Source of the DNA: Paenibacillus allorhizosphaerae
Lineage (GTDB): Bacteria > Bacillota > Bacilli > Paenibacillales > NBRC-103111
Reading direction: 5' to 3'
DNA: 64,000 bases
Assembly (NCBI RefSeq): GCF_910594985.1
Contig: NZ_CAJVCE010000006.1
Coordinates: 1-64,000 of the forward strand
Both the position numbers and the translations under genes were made by a program. Positions 27,236 through 36,757 of the stretch are shown here, piece after piece. The first letter of the stretch is position 1. Each line of letters starts with the position of its first letter. The notes beneath the pieces are model-generated. The model was not told the DNA's origin, did not search any database, and was given only the letters and a program-made list of their open reading frames with translations.

Positions 27236-27673
27236 TTAGCCGAGAAATGCCGACAGCATCCAAGTATGTTTCTCAAGAGATGAATAGATCGCCAGGAACA
27301 TGTCTCCGGTTGTCTCGTCCCCTTCTTTGTCAGCCAACGCCATTCCTTCTTTCAGCTCGGCCAGCAGCCGCTCGAAATCTTGCACCGTCGTCGCTACCAT
27401 CGCATTCGCGTCTTCGTTCCCGGCCGCCTCGGCAACGGACGCCAGCTCCAGTGCTTCGCGCATCGTCGCGACAGGCATGCCGCGGAGCGCCAGCACCCGC
27501 TCCGCCAATGCATCGATATGAAGCGCCGCTTCGTTATACAGTTCTTCAAATTTTTGATGCAGCGTAAAAAATTGATTACCTTTGACATACCAGTGGTAAT
27601 TGTGCAGCTTCACATACAATACCGTCCAGTTGGCAATTTGCCCATTCAATGCTTGAATCATCGTCGTACTCAT
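27236..27673 (-). CDS. dps: Dps family ferritin-like DNA-protection protein
   Basis: 145 residues, the usual four-helix Dps size. Ferroxidase-type ligands are visible in [36 protein letters not shown] (His25/29-like, Asp, Glu). It oxidises and stores iron, guarding against peroxide, as a cytosolic dodecamer in known members. It lies 29 bp after the thioredoxin reductase gene on the same strand, so the pair is probably co-transcribed as an oxidative-stress unit. Confidence 0.92.
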   Translation of the reverse strand: MSTTMIQALNGQIANWTVLYVKLHNYHWYVKGNQFFTLHQKFEELYNEAALHIDALAERVLALRGMPVATMREALELASVAEAAGNEDANAMVATTVQDFERLLAELKEGMALADKEGDETTGDMFLAIYSSLEKHTWMLSAFLG

Positions 27674-27702
27674 TGGTCATCCCGCCTTTTTATGAGAATT
27701 GG

Positions 27703-28644
27703 TTACACCGTAACTTGGGCCGCTTCCACTTCGTCCAAAAACTTCTCGCAGTCGAGCGCCGCCATGCATCCGGTTCCCGCTGCGCTGATCGCCTGCCGGT
27801 AACGGCTGTCCTGCACGTCTCCGCAAGCGAAAACACCGGGAATGTTCGTTTCGGTCGTGCCGGGCTTTACGAGAAGATAACCGTAATCGTCCGTCGTCAG
27901 CTGGCCGCCGAGAAACCGGGTGTTCGGCGTGTGGCCGATCGCCACGAACAGGCCGTCCGTCTCGATGATTTCCTCTTCACCGGTCTCGTTGTTTCTCAAC
28001 TTCAGGCCGGTCACGCCCCGTTCCCCGGCCACCACTTCCAGCGGCGTCCGATTCAGGCTCCAGCTGATTTTATCATTGTTGCGAGCCCGATCCTGCATGA
28101 TCTTCGAAGCGCGAAGCTCGCTGCGCCGATGAACGAGCACCACTTCGGAAGCAAACCGTGTCAAATAATTCGCTTCCTCCATGGCCGAATCGCCGCCTCC
28201 GACGACGATGATCTTCTTATTGCGGAAGAAAAATCCGTCGCATGTCGCACAGGTGCTCACGCCGCGGCCGACATTTTCTTTCTCCCCCGGAATGCCGATA
28301 TATTTGGCCGACGCCCCGGTGGAAATAATGACCGACTCCGCTTGCACTTCCCCGATGCCCTCCACCTGAAGCGTATACGGCCGCTTGGAGAAGTCGACTT
28401 CGTTGACCCAGCCGGTTTGAAAACGGGCGCCGAACCGCTGCGCTTGCTTTCGCATATTGTCCATCAGCTCGGGCCCCATGATGCCGTCAGGAAAGCCCGG
28501 AAAATTTTCAACCTCCGTCGTTGTCGTCAACTGTCCTCCCGGCTCCGGTCCCTCGATGACGAGTGGCGCCAGACCCGCTCTTGCCAAATAAATCGCGGCG
28601 GTCAGCCCCCCGGGGCCGGTGCCTATGATAACGGATTTATACAT
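27703..28644 (-). CDS. trxB: Thioredoxin-disulfide reductase
   Basis: 313 residues from the ATG at 28644 behind AGGAGGGAA. The long frame to 28848 has no ribosome site and overlaps the Spo0E-like gene end. FAD-binding [18 protein letters not shown] at the start, redox-active CATCDG (~residue 135), NADPH-binding [17 protein letters not shown], and C-terminal [34 protein letters not shown]. It reduces thioredoxin with NADPH in the cytosol. Downstream is dps. Confidence 0.96.
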   Translation of the reverse strand: MYKSVIIGTGPGGLTAAIYLARAGLAPLVIEGPEPGGQLTTTTEVENFPGFPDGIMGPELMDNMRKQAQRFGARFQTGWVNEVDFSKRPYTLQVEGIGEVQAESVIISTGASAKYIGIPGEKENVGRGVSTCATCDGFFFRNKKIIVVGGGDSAMEEANYLTRFASEVVLVHRRSELRASKIMQDRARNNDKISWSLNRTPLEVVAGERGVTGLKLRNNETGEEEIIETDGLFVAIGHTPNTRFLGGQLTTDDYGYLLVKPGTTETNIPGVFACGDVQDSRYRQAISAAGTGCMAALDCEKFLDEVEAAQVTV

Positions 28645-28844
28645 ATACAGTTCCCTCCTACTCATTATATTTATACTAAATCTAAATTTATTTACACACC
28701 GATCATACCACTGGAAATCATTTCTTTCATGAAGAAATAATGAAACCTCCATGAAGAAATCATGAAGGTTTGGGGAAGCCAGGACCGCTATCATATTGTA
28801 TGCTTTTCCATTAATCCGTCGTATGATCGAAAGCGACATGCCTG

Positions 28845-29030
28845 TCAACAGGACCAGCTGTTCAGCACGCCGATTGTTTCCGGCTTGGCTTTCTGGTACA
28901 CCACGATGTACTCATCCAGCTGCCTGCTGATTTCGAGTACTTTCTCATGATGAAGACACCCGTACTCCGCCGCTTCTTTGATCATCTTATAGCGAAGAGC
29001 CTCAATCTTCTCTTTCAAATATAGTTCCAT
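28845..29030 (-). CDS. Spo0E-like sporulation regulatory phosphatase
   Basis: 61 residues. The family signature is [12 protein letters not shown] (SQELD-type motif, ~residues 35-46), preceded by a helix with [13 protein letters not shown]. Spo0E-like proteins dephosphorylate Spo0A-P and delay sporulation. Good ribosome site GGAGTGGGAAC before ATG. Single gene; supports a spore-forming host. Confidence 0.88.
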   Translation of the reverse strand: MELYLKEKIEALRYKMIKEAAEYGCLHHEKVLEISRQLDEYIVVYQKAKPETIGVLNSWSC

Positions 29031-29210
29031 GTTCCCACTCCGTTCTAACTACTGTTATAAAGTAGTATAAAACAGAGCGGTTGTATTATGCTGTTGCATT
29101 TTGTCGATAGTTAAAAATTTGCAAAAAAATTTCAAAAATACATATTTTTTGTGAACATTTGTTTCATATTGAAAACATAAGGAAGAATTTTGGCGCCTCC
29201 TTGTCCAACG

Positions 29211-29864
29211 CTATACAGAATACACTTTCAAGTTTGCATATTCGCCAATGAGCGGGGCCATTTGACGAAACCCGATACGGCCTTGGCCAAGCGTCTCACC
29301 GAACGTATGCCCGTCATCTTCCCATTGAAGCACGGTCAAGCCGTCCACCGCAAAGGAAATGTTTCCATTCCGCTTCTCCAACTGAAGCCGGTACGCGCGA
29401 GTTGCATCGTCGACGTCCGGGATCGGATCGGCGCCCTGCGTAACCAAATGAAAGCCGTAGCTCTTGCGCAAATTGCATGTATGAAAAGCGCGCTCCTCCG
29501 GCCATCTTCTGCGAAAATAAGAGAGATGATACGCGTCCATATCGCCATGATGATACATCTCATACTCCCCGGTGCGAGGTGTAAGCGTCGGGGAGAACAA
29601 GTCCGCTCCCCCTTTGCCCTGAGCCGCAAAAAACAGAATGCACAGACCCGGCTCGCGAATCGGCCGAAACTCCCATTCGATACGAATGTCGGGAGGAAAA
29701 ACGGCCGGACACCAAAAAACGAAATTAGATTTTTGCCCTTCGGCCGGGTCCTTCACGCTCTCCAGCCGCATCCGGTTCAGCGGAAACGAAACGGCGGCTT
29801 CGCCCTCCAGTACAAAATCGCGAATATCATCGCTTGACGCTAGCGCATTCTCATATATCAACAT
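29211..29864 (-). CDS. DUF1961 (YesU-like) protein of rhamnogalacturonan loci
   Basis: 217 residues from the ATG at 29864 (AGGAG eight bases upstream); the frame opens nine bases earlier at a GTG touching the ribosome site. It is a beta-sandwich, concanavalin-like protein. Visible stretches: FVFWCPAVFPPDIRIEWEF, PRTGEYEMYHHGDMDAYHLSYFRR, RKSYGFHLVTQGADP. B. subtilis YesU of the rhamnogalacturonan cluster belongs to this family; its activity is not established. There is no signal peptide, so it is cytosolic. It lies downstream of an AraC gene on the same strand. Confidence 0.85.
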   Translation of the reverse strand: MLIYENALASSDDIRDFVLEGEAAVSFPLNRMRLESVKDPAEGQKSNFVFWCPAVFPPDIRIEWEFRPIREPGLCILFFAAQGKGGADLFSPTLTPRTGEYEMYHHGDMDAYHLSYFRRRWPEERAFHTCNLRKSYGFHLVTQGADPIPDVDDATRAYRLQLEKRNGNISFAVDGLTVLQWEDDGHTFGETLGQGRIGFRQMAPLIGEYANLKVYSV

Positions 29865-30061
29865 GAAATTCACTCCTGACTTTGCCTATTTAAAATGGAC
29901 TTCTATCTTGTACATACGGGCAATTTCGTCCATTCGCCGATGTTCTCGACAAAGAACGTGAGTTTTCCCCATAATGGCCTCGCTATCGACAAAGGAACTT
30001 ATTTCGACCGGCTTGTGCAAATCGGAGCCGTCACATAGAAACTTCTCGTGCATGCGTTGCC

Positions 30062-30949
30062 TCATCGCTGCTGTGCCCGTTTTCGAAACATGCCGGGGGT
30101 GCAGCCTTCTTTTCTGGCGAACAAGCGGGAGAAAAAGGAGCTGTCCGCAAATCCGACGGCAATCGCGATCGCTTCGACGCTGCGATTCGATTCGAGCAGA
30201 AGATGCTTGGCTCGTTCGATTCGAATTTGATGCAGCATTTCCGTTATACTTACTCCCGTTTCCTGTTTAAAAATGCGGATAATGTGCCGCTGGCTCAAAT
30301 TAAACTGCTGCGCCAAGTCGGACACCGTAATTTTCAGGGCAAAATAACGTTCCAAGTACGTTCCGATTTTTCTGACGACGATTTCATTGCCGATTGACCT
30401 TGTAGGACTGATCGGCTCCGTCCCTGCTCTACGCTGGCTGAACCGGGAGAGCAGGATCAAAATCTCGGTCAACTTGTTGCGCGCCACAACGAGATATCCG
30501 GGCGGCTCGTGCTTCATCTCATGCAGCAGATCCTCCAGTAGCGCCAACATGGCGGAGGACTCCCGGCTGCTTAGCGACAGGACGGACGTGAACGGTTCAT
30601 GTTCTTTGAACATCGGGGTCAAGTACGGGAGTCCGGAAACGGACGGCTGATCGGTCAAGCCGGCACGGACAAATTGCGGCATAAACATGCAGTTGATAAT
30701 TTCCAGCCCGCTTCCTTCCTCCACCCGATATACATGCGGTTCCCCGATAGGAACCACATATATATCGCCGGCATGAATCGGATAGGTAACTTCCCCGATC
30801 TTATGCAGCCCCTTTCCGTTCACAACATACACCAATTCGATAAATTCGTGCACATGCTCCGGCGGCGTATTGTGCCTTTCGTGGGACGAGCGCTGAATCC
30901 AGAAAAGACCTTCCTCTTTTATGTAATCCTTTAACTTTTTGACGATCAC
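30062..30949 (-). CDS. AraC family transcriptional regulator
   Basis: 295 residues. The N-terminal cupin has HVHEFIELVYVVNGKGLHKIG and IHAGDIYVVPIGEPHVYRV. The C-terminal helix-turn-helix pair has ITVSDLAQQFNLSQRHIIRIFKQETG and VEAIAIAVGFADSSFFSRLFARKEGCTPGMFRK. It lies between the DUF1961 gene (downstream, same strand) and the GH105 gene end (upstream), so it may govern this pectin region. The start is GTG. Confidence 0.87.
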   Translation of the reverse strand: MIVKKLKDYIKEEGLFWIQRSSHERHNTPPEHVHEFIELVYVVNGKGLHKIGEVTYPIHAGDIYVVPIGEPHVYRVEEGSGLEIINCMFMPQFVRAGLTDQPSVSGLPYLTPMFKEHEPFTSVLSLSSRESSAMLALLEDLLHEMKHEPPGYLVVARNKLTEILILLSRFSQRRAGTEPISPTRSIGNEIVVRKIGTYLERYFALKITVSDLAQQFNLSQRHIIRIFKQETGVSITEMLHQIRIERAKHLLLESNRSVEAIAIAVGFADSSFFSRLFARKEGCTPGMFRKRAQQR

Positions 30950-31160
30950 GCTTGCACACCCCCTACCACCAACTATACCGCTTCTCGGTCGTTGATGGTA
31001 GGCACTGTGCGCGATTTAGAAGACCTGGCGGCTACGGCCCCGCGCTTGCGAAACGGCAATTTCCAGCTGAATCGCCTGATTGCGCCGCGACTGCCGAGCA
31101 GCACACAACGCGTACCGGCAAAGGTACGCGCTGCAGTAAAATGCCGCTATAGAGGGCACA

Positions 31161-32198
31161 TCATTTCAAGCGGTAGGTCAGAAGCGACGACAGGAAGACG
31201 AGCGCCAGTCCTTGCCCCCAGCCTTGTACGCGCTGATTCGGGACGTTGCGGTAGCCGTCGGCGTCCTTCATGACTGCCGTTCCTGCAGAAACCGACGTCA
31301 CTGCTCCGGCGGCAGTCACTTTCCCTAGGACGCCCGCGATCGCCGGCTGAATCGCCTTGTTGTACAGCGGGCTGCCGATCGCTTCGTTGAAACGGACAAG
31401 CGCCGCCGCGATGCCCGCCGAGCCGGACGTTTCCGTATAGGACGAAGCGTCCTGAAGCAGCGTATGCCACAATCCGTCGGCGGCCTGCAGCCGAACGAGC
31501 GAACTGAGCTGGTCGCGCAGAGAATCGTGAATCTTCATGAAGGACGGATGCGTCACTTCCACATCCTTCAGCGCCATCGCCATCGTGTACGCGGCCCAGC
31601 TATTGCCTCGGGCCCAGAACATGGCGGACATGTTGTTCTGCGCGATGTGATCCCAGCCATGATAATACAAGTTCGACTCGGGATCCTGCAAGAACCGTTC
31701 ATGCCCGTGATACTGCAGCAAGCCGTCTTCCAAATAATCGGCGCGTCCGAGCAGCGTTCCCATGCGAACGAGGAAATAGCCGGCCATGAACATCGTGTCT
31801 ACCCACGCCTGCTCGGGGAAGTTGTAATTTTGCGACACCGTATGCTGAAAAATGCCGTCGGCAAACCGCGGAGCGTCATGTCGCAAAAAGTCGGCCATCA
31901 GCACGGCGGTTTCCAAATAAATATCTTTCTGCGTAGCGTTGTACAGATGAATCAGCGAATGTCCGATCGAAACCGCATTGACGGTCAGCTTCGGCAGCCC
32001 CTCCTCCAGTTGGGCGTCCACCCATGCTGCGAGCGCCTGCAAGTAGCTTTCGTTGCCCGTCGCTTCATGGGCTCTGCTGACGCCGTAAAAAGCGACACCC
32101 GCCGGCCAATCCCAGGTGAAATCCATGGCGAAGGTGCGGTTTACAATCTTGTCTATCGTCGTTTTCACTTCTTGCTCGTCGTACATTAAAGGTGGCAC
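31161..32198 (-). CDS. Unsaturated rhamnogalacturonyl hydrolase, GH105
   Basis: 345 residues, an (alpha/alpha)6 barrel without signal peptide, like B. subtilis YteR and YesR. Key regions: FTWDWPAGVAFYGV, FQHTVSQNYNFPEQAWVDTMFMAGYFL (the Asp in WVDT is the catalytic acid in the family), GHERFL, YYHGWDHIAQNNMSAMFWARGNSW, and SAGIAAALVR. It hydrates and removes the unsaturated galacturonyl end left by lyases on oligosaccharides inside the cell. It is downstream of an SBP and a PL26-type lyase in one operon. The start is GTG (an ATG lies 12 bases later). Confidence 0.92.
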   Translation of the reverse strand: MPPLMYDEQEVKTTIDKIVNRTFAMDFTWDWPAGVAFYGVSRAHEATGNESYLQALAAWVDAQLEEGLPKLTVNAVSIGHSLIHLYNATQKDIYLETAVLMADFLRHDAPRFADGIFQHTVSQNYNFPEQAWVDTMFMAGYFLVRMGTLLGRADYLEDGLLQYHGHERFLQDPESNLYYHGWDHIAQNNMSAMFWARGNSWAAYTMAMALKDVEVTHPSFMKIHDSLRDQLSSLVRLQAADGLWHTLLQDASSYTETSGSAGIAAALVRFNEAIGSPLYNKAIQPAIAGVLGKVTAAGAVTSVSAGTAVMKDADGYRNVPNQRVQGWGQGLALVFLSSLLTYRLK

Positions 32199-32237
32199 AA
32201 TAAATCATTCCTTTTGTCGTATTCGAGATCGTAAGCG

Positions 32238-32255
32238 CGCCGCCAAGCGGCGGCG
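32238..32255. other. GC-rich intercistronic hairpin
   Basis: Perfect 7-bp stem CGCCGCC / GGCGGCG with a 4-base loop in the gap between the SBP gene and the GH105 gene. No T-tract. Such loops often protect the 3' end of abundant SBP messages. Confidence 0.5.
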
Positions 32256-32299
32256 AAGCGCGGATTGACGAGAACAGCTTCTATTTGGACTCCCGAGGA

Positions 32300-33634
32300 T
32301 TACTTCTTCTTCAAGTCGTCCAGCGCCTTGTTCGCTTCTTCCTCCGCTGTTCGCAGCATCGTATTGATATCCATTTGGCCGGAAGCGAGCTTATTCAAGT
32401 TTTTCGTATAAATGGAAAGGATATTCGCTTTGCTCTCCTCCACCGTCTTGTCGGCGATCTTCGGATATTTATTGTAGAAAAAGGCGCCGTAATTTTTGCC
32501 CTTGAACGCACCTTCCGAGCCGAGCGCCTTTTGAATTTGCTCGTTTTTGAGCGTCGTCATCAAGCCTTTCTTGGAAATTTCCATTTGGAATTCGTCCGAA
32601 GTAAGGAATTTCAGCACCTGCATCGCAGCATCCTTGTTTTGCGCCTGCTTCGTAATGGCGAATATGCCCGGGTACGACTGCGGCCCGACGCCCGGAAGAT
32701 CGCTCATCGTCGGCATCGACACAATATCCCAGTTAAAGTTCGACAGCTCCGTTTTTTGCACAAGCGGCAGCACCGGAGACGACGGGAACGTGGCCAGCTT
32801 CTGTTCCTTCGAGAACGGAGCCAGGTCGAGAATTTTTTTATAGTCGGTCATCGCTTTCTGGTATACCGGACTTTGGGTAGGCTCGATAAGCTGCGTTTGC
32901 AAAAGCTGCTTCCACTTGTCGCTGTTGATCGTCGATTTCATCGTCGTTTTGTCGATCAGCGGAAGCGAGTAAGGGTTGACCAGGAACAAATGGTTGACCG
33001 AAGGCGAGAACCCGGTGTAAGCGACCCCGTCTCTCTCCACGTTCAGCTTCTTCGTCAGCTCGTTGAACTGATCCCACGTCATGCCGTCTTTCGGATAAGG
33101 CACGTTCAGCTTGTCGAACAAATCTTTATTGTAAAACATTGCCATCCGTTCGTTGTACACCGGGAGCCCGTAAATGGCTCCATTGCCGAACTGCTTCATC
33201 ATATCGATCAGCGACGGCTCGAACCGGCCGAGATCGACCTGATGCTTCTTTAACAAATCGGTCATATCGAAGTTCAGCTCGGAGGCGATATTGCTTGTCG
33301 GGAACGAACCGATGGAGTCCCACTGGATGTCGATCCGCTGCCCGGCATTGATCAAATCGTTCAAGTCTTTGCCAGGGACAACCCGCTGAATGTACGTGAT
33401 CGTATAGTTCGGAAATTTTTTGCGAATGGCGTCGCCGTACCGCTCATTGAAGCTTTCCTCCGAATCGCGGCTCATCGAATAAAAGATCAGCTCCGCCTTC
33501 TCGCTTGCTATTTTGGAAAGATCGTCCGACCCTGACGCTGACGCAGGCGCTTTCACTTCTTTGCCGCTGCACGCTGACAGGGCCAAGCTTACAGACAATA
33601 CAACCGCTGCAGTTCCCCATGATCTGTTTTTCAT
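32300..33634 (-). CDS. Extracellular sugar-binding lipoprotein (orphan SBP 3)
   Basis: 444 residues with lipobox LSAC at about residue 22, FDKLNVPYPKDGMTW mid-protein and MDINTMLRTAEEEANK near the end. It lies between the PL26-type lyase and GH105 genes, so the ligand is probably a rhamnogalacturonan oligosaccharide. No permease gene follows: GH105 comes next and then the AraC gene. Confidence 0.88.
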   Translation of the reverse strand: MKNRSWGTAAVVLSVSLALSACSGKEVKAPASASGSDDLSKIASEKAELIFYSMSRDSEESFNERYGDAIRKKFPNYTITYIQRVVPGKDLNDLINAGQRIDIQWDSIGSFPTSNIASELNFDMTDLLKKHQVDLGRFEPSLIDMMKQFGNGAIYGLPVYNERMAMFYNKDLFDKLNVPYPKDGMTWDQFNELTKKLNVERDGVAYTGFSPSVNHLFLVNPYSLPLIDKTTMKSTINSDKWKQLLQTQLIEPTQSPVYQKAMTDYKKILDLAPFSKEQKLATFPSSPVLPLVQKTELSNFNWDIVSMPTMSDLPGVGPQSYPGIFAITKQAQNKDAAMQVLKFLTSDEFQMEISKKGLMTTLKNEQIQKALGSEGAFKGKNYGAFFYNKYPKIADKTVEESKANILSIYTKNLNKLASGQMDINTMLRTAEEEANKALDDLKKK

Positions 33635-33711
33635 CAGAACCCCACCTCTATGGTTTAGTAGCTATCCGGTCCTGGGCTTGCTCGCTCGGCTTCGCTCTCC
33701 TTCGCACATCT

Positions 33712-36297
33712 CTAGCCTTCCGGAAGCGAGTCCGCCAGCAGCTCCAGGCTAAGTATCGTATTGAGCGACCACTGCGAGGCGATATTGGTGCTAGCAATGT
33801 CGATTTCTTGTACCGGTCTTACATAATGGAGCCCGTCCACGGAATCGGGCTGCCCGATTCGGGCCATGAATGGCTCGTTCAGCAATATATCCCACACTTT
33901 GCGTGCCAGCTCCTTGTCATTGCCGCGGGATGCGCCGTACGCAATGATGCCGGAGGCTAGCACCGGGTGATCCCAGCTCCACTTGGCGATGGCACCGCCC
34001 GTCCGCTCCGCTTTCTGTTCCTTGGACAGCAAGTAAAACAACCCGAACTCCGCCATCATCTCTTCCCACTCCGGATCTTCCAGCAGCTCCGCCAGCTCGA
34101 ACCACACCTGCGGTCCGCCCATGCAGACCGCCAAATGCCGGCCCCAGTTATCGTCGCCGAAATGCGTCAGCCTGCCGGACTTCGGATCGTAGCCGTAGAC
34201 CGGACCCGACCGCAGCCGGAAGGGCATGCCCTTGATGTCGGCGATGCCGATCAGCAGCTTGTCGCGGTACTGCGTATCCTCGTACCGTTCCCAGCGGGTC
34301 ATCCAGTTGGAGCTGAACGCCGCCCAGTCAGGCCCGACGCGAATATGGGTCGGGAATTCGTCCTTCGGGTAGTAGGAACGCATCGGATCCAAATGTACGG
34401 TCGTATAGTCGGAATCGGCCACTTCGTTCATGATGTCGCCGATCCGCTCATCTGCCGTGAGATAATAATAGTAGCGGTGCAGTCCCGCCATCGCGATGCG
34501 CGCTTCCTTGCAGCCGCAGCCCCAATGAATGACGTTGTGCCGCGTGCCCAAACCCGCGTATTCGCCGATATGGTACACGTCGACCTCGCTCGTATGCCGG
34601 GTCATTGCCTCGGCCAGCCGGAAAATATCCTCCCGGCCCGAGCGGAGGAACATATACCACAGCCACATGTTCGGCGCGAGCTCCGTATTTTGCCAAGCAC
34701 ATCCTCCGACGTCGTAGCGCCATACGTGCCGCGTCGGATCGTAGCTGTGCATGAAGTCGCCGTAATCCCAGAAGCCGTACCATTTGCGCTGCTCGACCTC
34801 CGTTTTGTAAAAATCGATGACCGCATCCAGCCGGTCTTCGAGCTGCGCCTTCATGGCCGTGCTCCGGTCGGGCAAGCTCCAAATGCCAAACGCCTTGACA
34901 TCGTAATAGTACTGTGGCTCGCATACGAGAAGCGACGGTGCATCCGCTTCCTCGGCAAGCGCTTTCAACCGTTCGGCAGTCGGCGTGCTCTCAAAGCAAT
35001 GTAATGTCAGCTCATTCGTGTTCGCTATGCCGTAAGGCGTACTGCGCATTTCGTCGAACCCTTCGTAGGCGGACAGCAAATGCGTCTTCGTATCGTAATG
35101 ACGCAAATCCATCGCCCGGGCCGCGTCCGGCGACCAGAACCATACTATCATCTCCGCCGTATCGGTGGACATATGGCGAAGCTCCAGCGCGGACGGACAT
35201 TTCCGCCAAAAATTGCGGACGGTCGCCGACATGCCGCCGCTTTCGCTCCCCGCAAAGACGACGCCGGCGGAACGGTTGCCGCTGCCGGATTTCAACCAAC
35301 AGCATACCTCCTGCGTCCGCTTGGAGATTTCATAATAATCCGGTGCGCTTTGCACCAGCTTGAAATCGTCCCAAACCGCCGCATCCTCCAGCAGCCCGAT
35401 GAAGGCCGCATCCTCCTGCGGGTCGAAGGAAATCGCCTCCCCCGCCGTCTGCCGCCGGAACAGCTCTTCATACTTCCCTTTCGTGCGGAACGTCATGAGA
35501 TGCTTCGGCGATTCGGCGAAAAAGCCGGTATCTCCGCCGAGCCGGACATGGCGGTTATGGAGCGGCCCGCTCATCGGCAGCGAGAAGGCGATGCCGAGTC
35601 CCTTGATCGCATCCTGATGCGGATTGCCGTCGTAGACGAAGGAATGCACGATGCGGATCTGCCCAAGCCCGGCAAAAAAGTACAGCCGCAGCGAGAACGG
35701 CAGCCATGCCCGGCTCCCGGCAACCGCCTTATGCCGGCCTTCTACTTTAATGACGGCGCGAACCGGCCCGCTCTGCTCTACCGCCGCCTTCGTAATATGA
35801 CTTACGAAGTCCTGCTCCTTGTACACGCGTCCTCCGGCTTCGCTTCTTTGCTCCTCGCGGATGCACACCAGCTTGCCGCCGGAGCAGGCAAGCGTCTCTC
35901 CACGGTACATCGCGCGGACGATATCGGCGCCAGCCTTATTCACCTGGCACATGATCGCGCCCGTGCTGACTTCGATATATTCGTTCTCCTCGCGCACATG
36001 GATCGGGGCGGCCGGAACCGCCGGCTTCCCCTTCGACACGACGAACGAAACGGCATCGCTTTCGCTTGCGCCAAGCGCGGCGGCATGCGCGCTCCATTTG
36101 ACGCTGCCGTCCGGCCAATAAGCCGTCGGCCAGCTTTGCAGCGGTACTTGCGTTCCGGACGGCCCGGTCATCGTCAAGTTTTCCTCCCGCAGCAGCGCGC
36201 CTTTTTTCCACGGGATGCCCCATGTCACGCCGCTTTCTGCAGGTTTGATCGTTTGGGACCCAAGCCGGTGTACGTTTACGGATATGTTGTTGTTCAT
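33712..36297 (-). CDS. Exo-rhamnogalacturonan lyase-family protein (YetA-like, PL26-type)
   Basis: 861 residues from the ATG at 36297; the frame is open 57 bases further, but the inner start matches the family N-terminus (INVHRLGSQTI-like, then TWGIPWKKGALL). The N-terminal RIFT-barrel region includes LQSWPTAYWPDGSVKWSAHAA. The central beta domain is followed by an (alpha/alpha) part with WGFWDYGDFMHSYDP-type sequence (KWYGFWDYGDFMHSYD), AWQNTELAPNMWLWY, VYHIGEYAGLGTRHNVIHWGCG and GPVYGYDP. No signal peptide, so it would act on imported oligomers. It heads the operon with SBP 3 and GH105 and is divergent from GH42. The PL26 assignment rests on similarity to YetA-type proteins and is fairly but not fully certain. 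Confidence 0.82.
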   Translation of the reverse strand: MNNNISVNVHRLGSQTIKPAESGVTWGIPWKKGALLREENLTMTGPSGTQVPLQSWPTAYWPDGSVKWSAHAAALGASESDAVSFVVSKGKPAVPAAPIHVREENEYIEVSTGAIMCQVNKAGADIVRAMYRGETLACSGGKLVCIREEQRSEAGGRVYKEQDFVSHITKAAVEQSGPVRAVIKVEGRHKAVAGSRAWLPFSLRLYFFAGLGQIRIVHSFVYDGNPHQDAIKGLGIAFSLPMSGPLHNRHVRLGGDTGFFAESPKHLMTFRTKGKYEELFRRQTAGEAISFDPQEDAAFIGLLEDAAVWDDFKLVQSAPDYYEISKRTQEVCCWLKSGSGNRSAGVVFAGSESGGMSATVRNFWRKCPSALELRHMSTDTAEMIVWFWSPDAARAMDLRHYDTKTHLLSAYEGFDEMRSTPYGIANTNELTLHCFESTPTAERLKALAEEADAPSLLVCEPQYYYDVKAFGIWSLPDRSTAMKAQLEDRLDAVIDFYKTEVEQRKWYGFWDYGDFMHSYDPTRHVWRYDVGGCAWQNTELAPNMWLWYMFLRSGREDIFRLAEAMTRHTSEVDVYHIGEYAGLGTRHNVIHWGCGCKEARIAMAGLHRYYYYLTADERIGDIMNEVADSDYTTVHLDPMRSYYPKDEFPTHIRVGPDWAAFSSNWMTRWERYEDTQYRDKLLIGIADIKGMPFRLRSGPVYGYDPKSGRLTHFGDDNWGRHLAVCMGGPQVWFELAELLEDPEWEEMMAEFGLFYLLSKEQKAERTGGAIAKWSWDHPVLASGIIAYGASRGNDKELARKVWDILLNEPFMARIGQPDSVDGLHYVRPVQEIDIASTNIASQWSLNTILSLELLADSLPEG

Positions 36298-36757
36298 ACG
36301 GTTTCTCTCATCTCCATCGTCTGTTTCTGTTCTCTCGTTCCCGCTCATTGCCAAGCGGAGCCTGCATCATCCACTTCCATCCGAATGGCGTCGTACAAGA
36401 GGCTTGTATACAGATCGCCCGTCCGTCTCGATACGACATCGAAGTGACGGCTGCACTCGCCTTCTCCATTGAAACGCTTACAATCCCGTTGCCGATCGTC
36501 ATCCACCTGTCGAACCTCCCCCTCCGGCCGCCGGTCCGGTTCATCGTCCGTTCGTACGGTTACAACCATCATAATTCACAGTCGATCGGGTAGGGTATGG
36601 CCGATCCTGCCATGTTTCTTGCCGATCAGGACATTTGCAAAAATATACAAATGAAATCAAAATATTATTATCTCATAAACAAACATAAAGCCAAAAAAAT
36701 CATTGTTTATTCATTTCCGTTTTTATATGATGTAAACAAAAACAAACGAGGTGTACG
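36298..36757. other. Divergent region between PL26-type and GH42 genes, with a decayed reading frame
   Basis: 460 bp. On the minus strand, 36345-36572 holds pieces that look coding but in different frames: GNGIVSVSMEKASAAVTSMSYRDGR, reminiscent of the N-terminus of rhamnogalacturonan lyases, then LYTSLLYDAIRMEVDD in the next frame before a stop. This may be the relic of a lyase gene. The right part (36640-36757) is AT-rich and carries the GH42 promoter. Confidence 0.35.
36703..36731 (+). promoter_or_regulatory. Promoter of the GH42 gene
   Basis: TTGTTT (36703-36708) and TATGAT (36726-36731) are 17 bp apart. TTGTTTA and TAAACAA form a dyad around them, and a further TAAACAAA copy lies upstream near 36676, so a regulator may bind here. 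Confidence 0.65.

Noticed and set aside
28645..28848. Long N-terminal extension of thioredoxin reductase
   Set aside because: The family N-terminus and a ribosome site fix the start at 28644, and the extension matches no family member.
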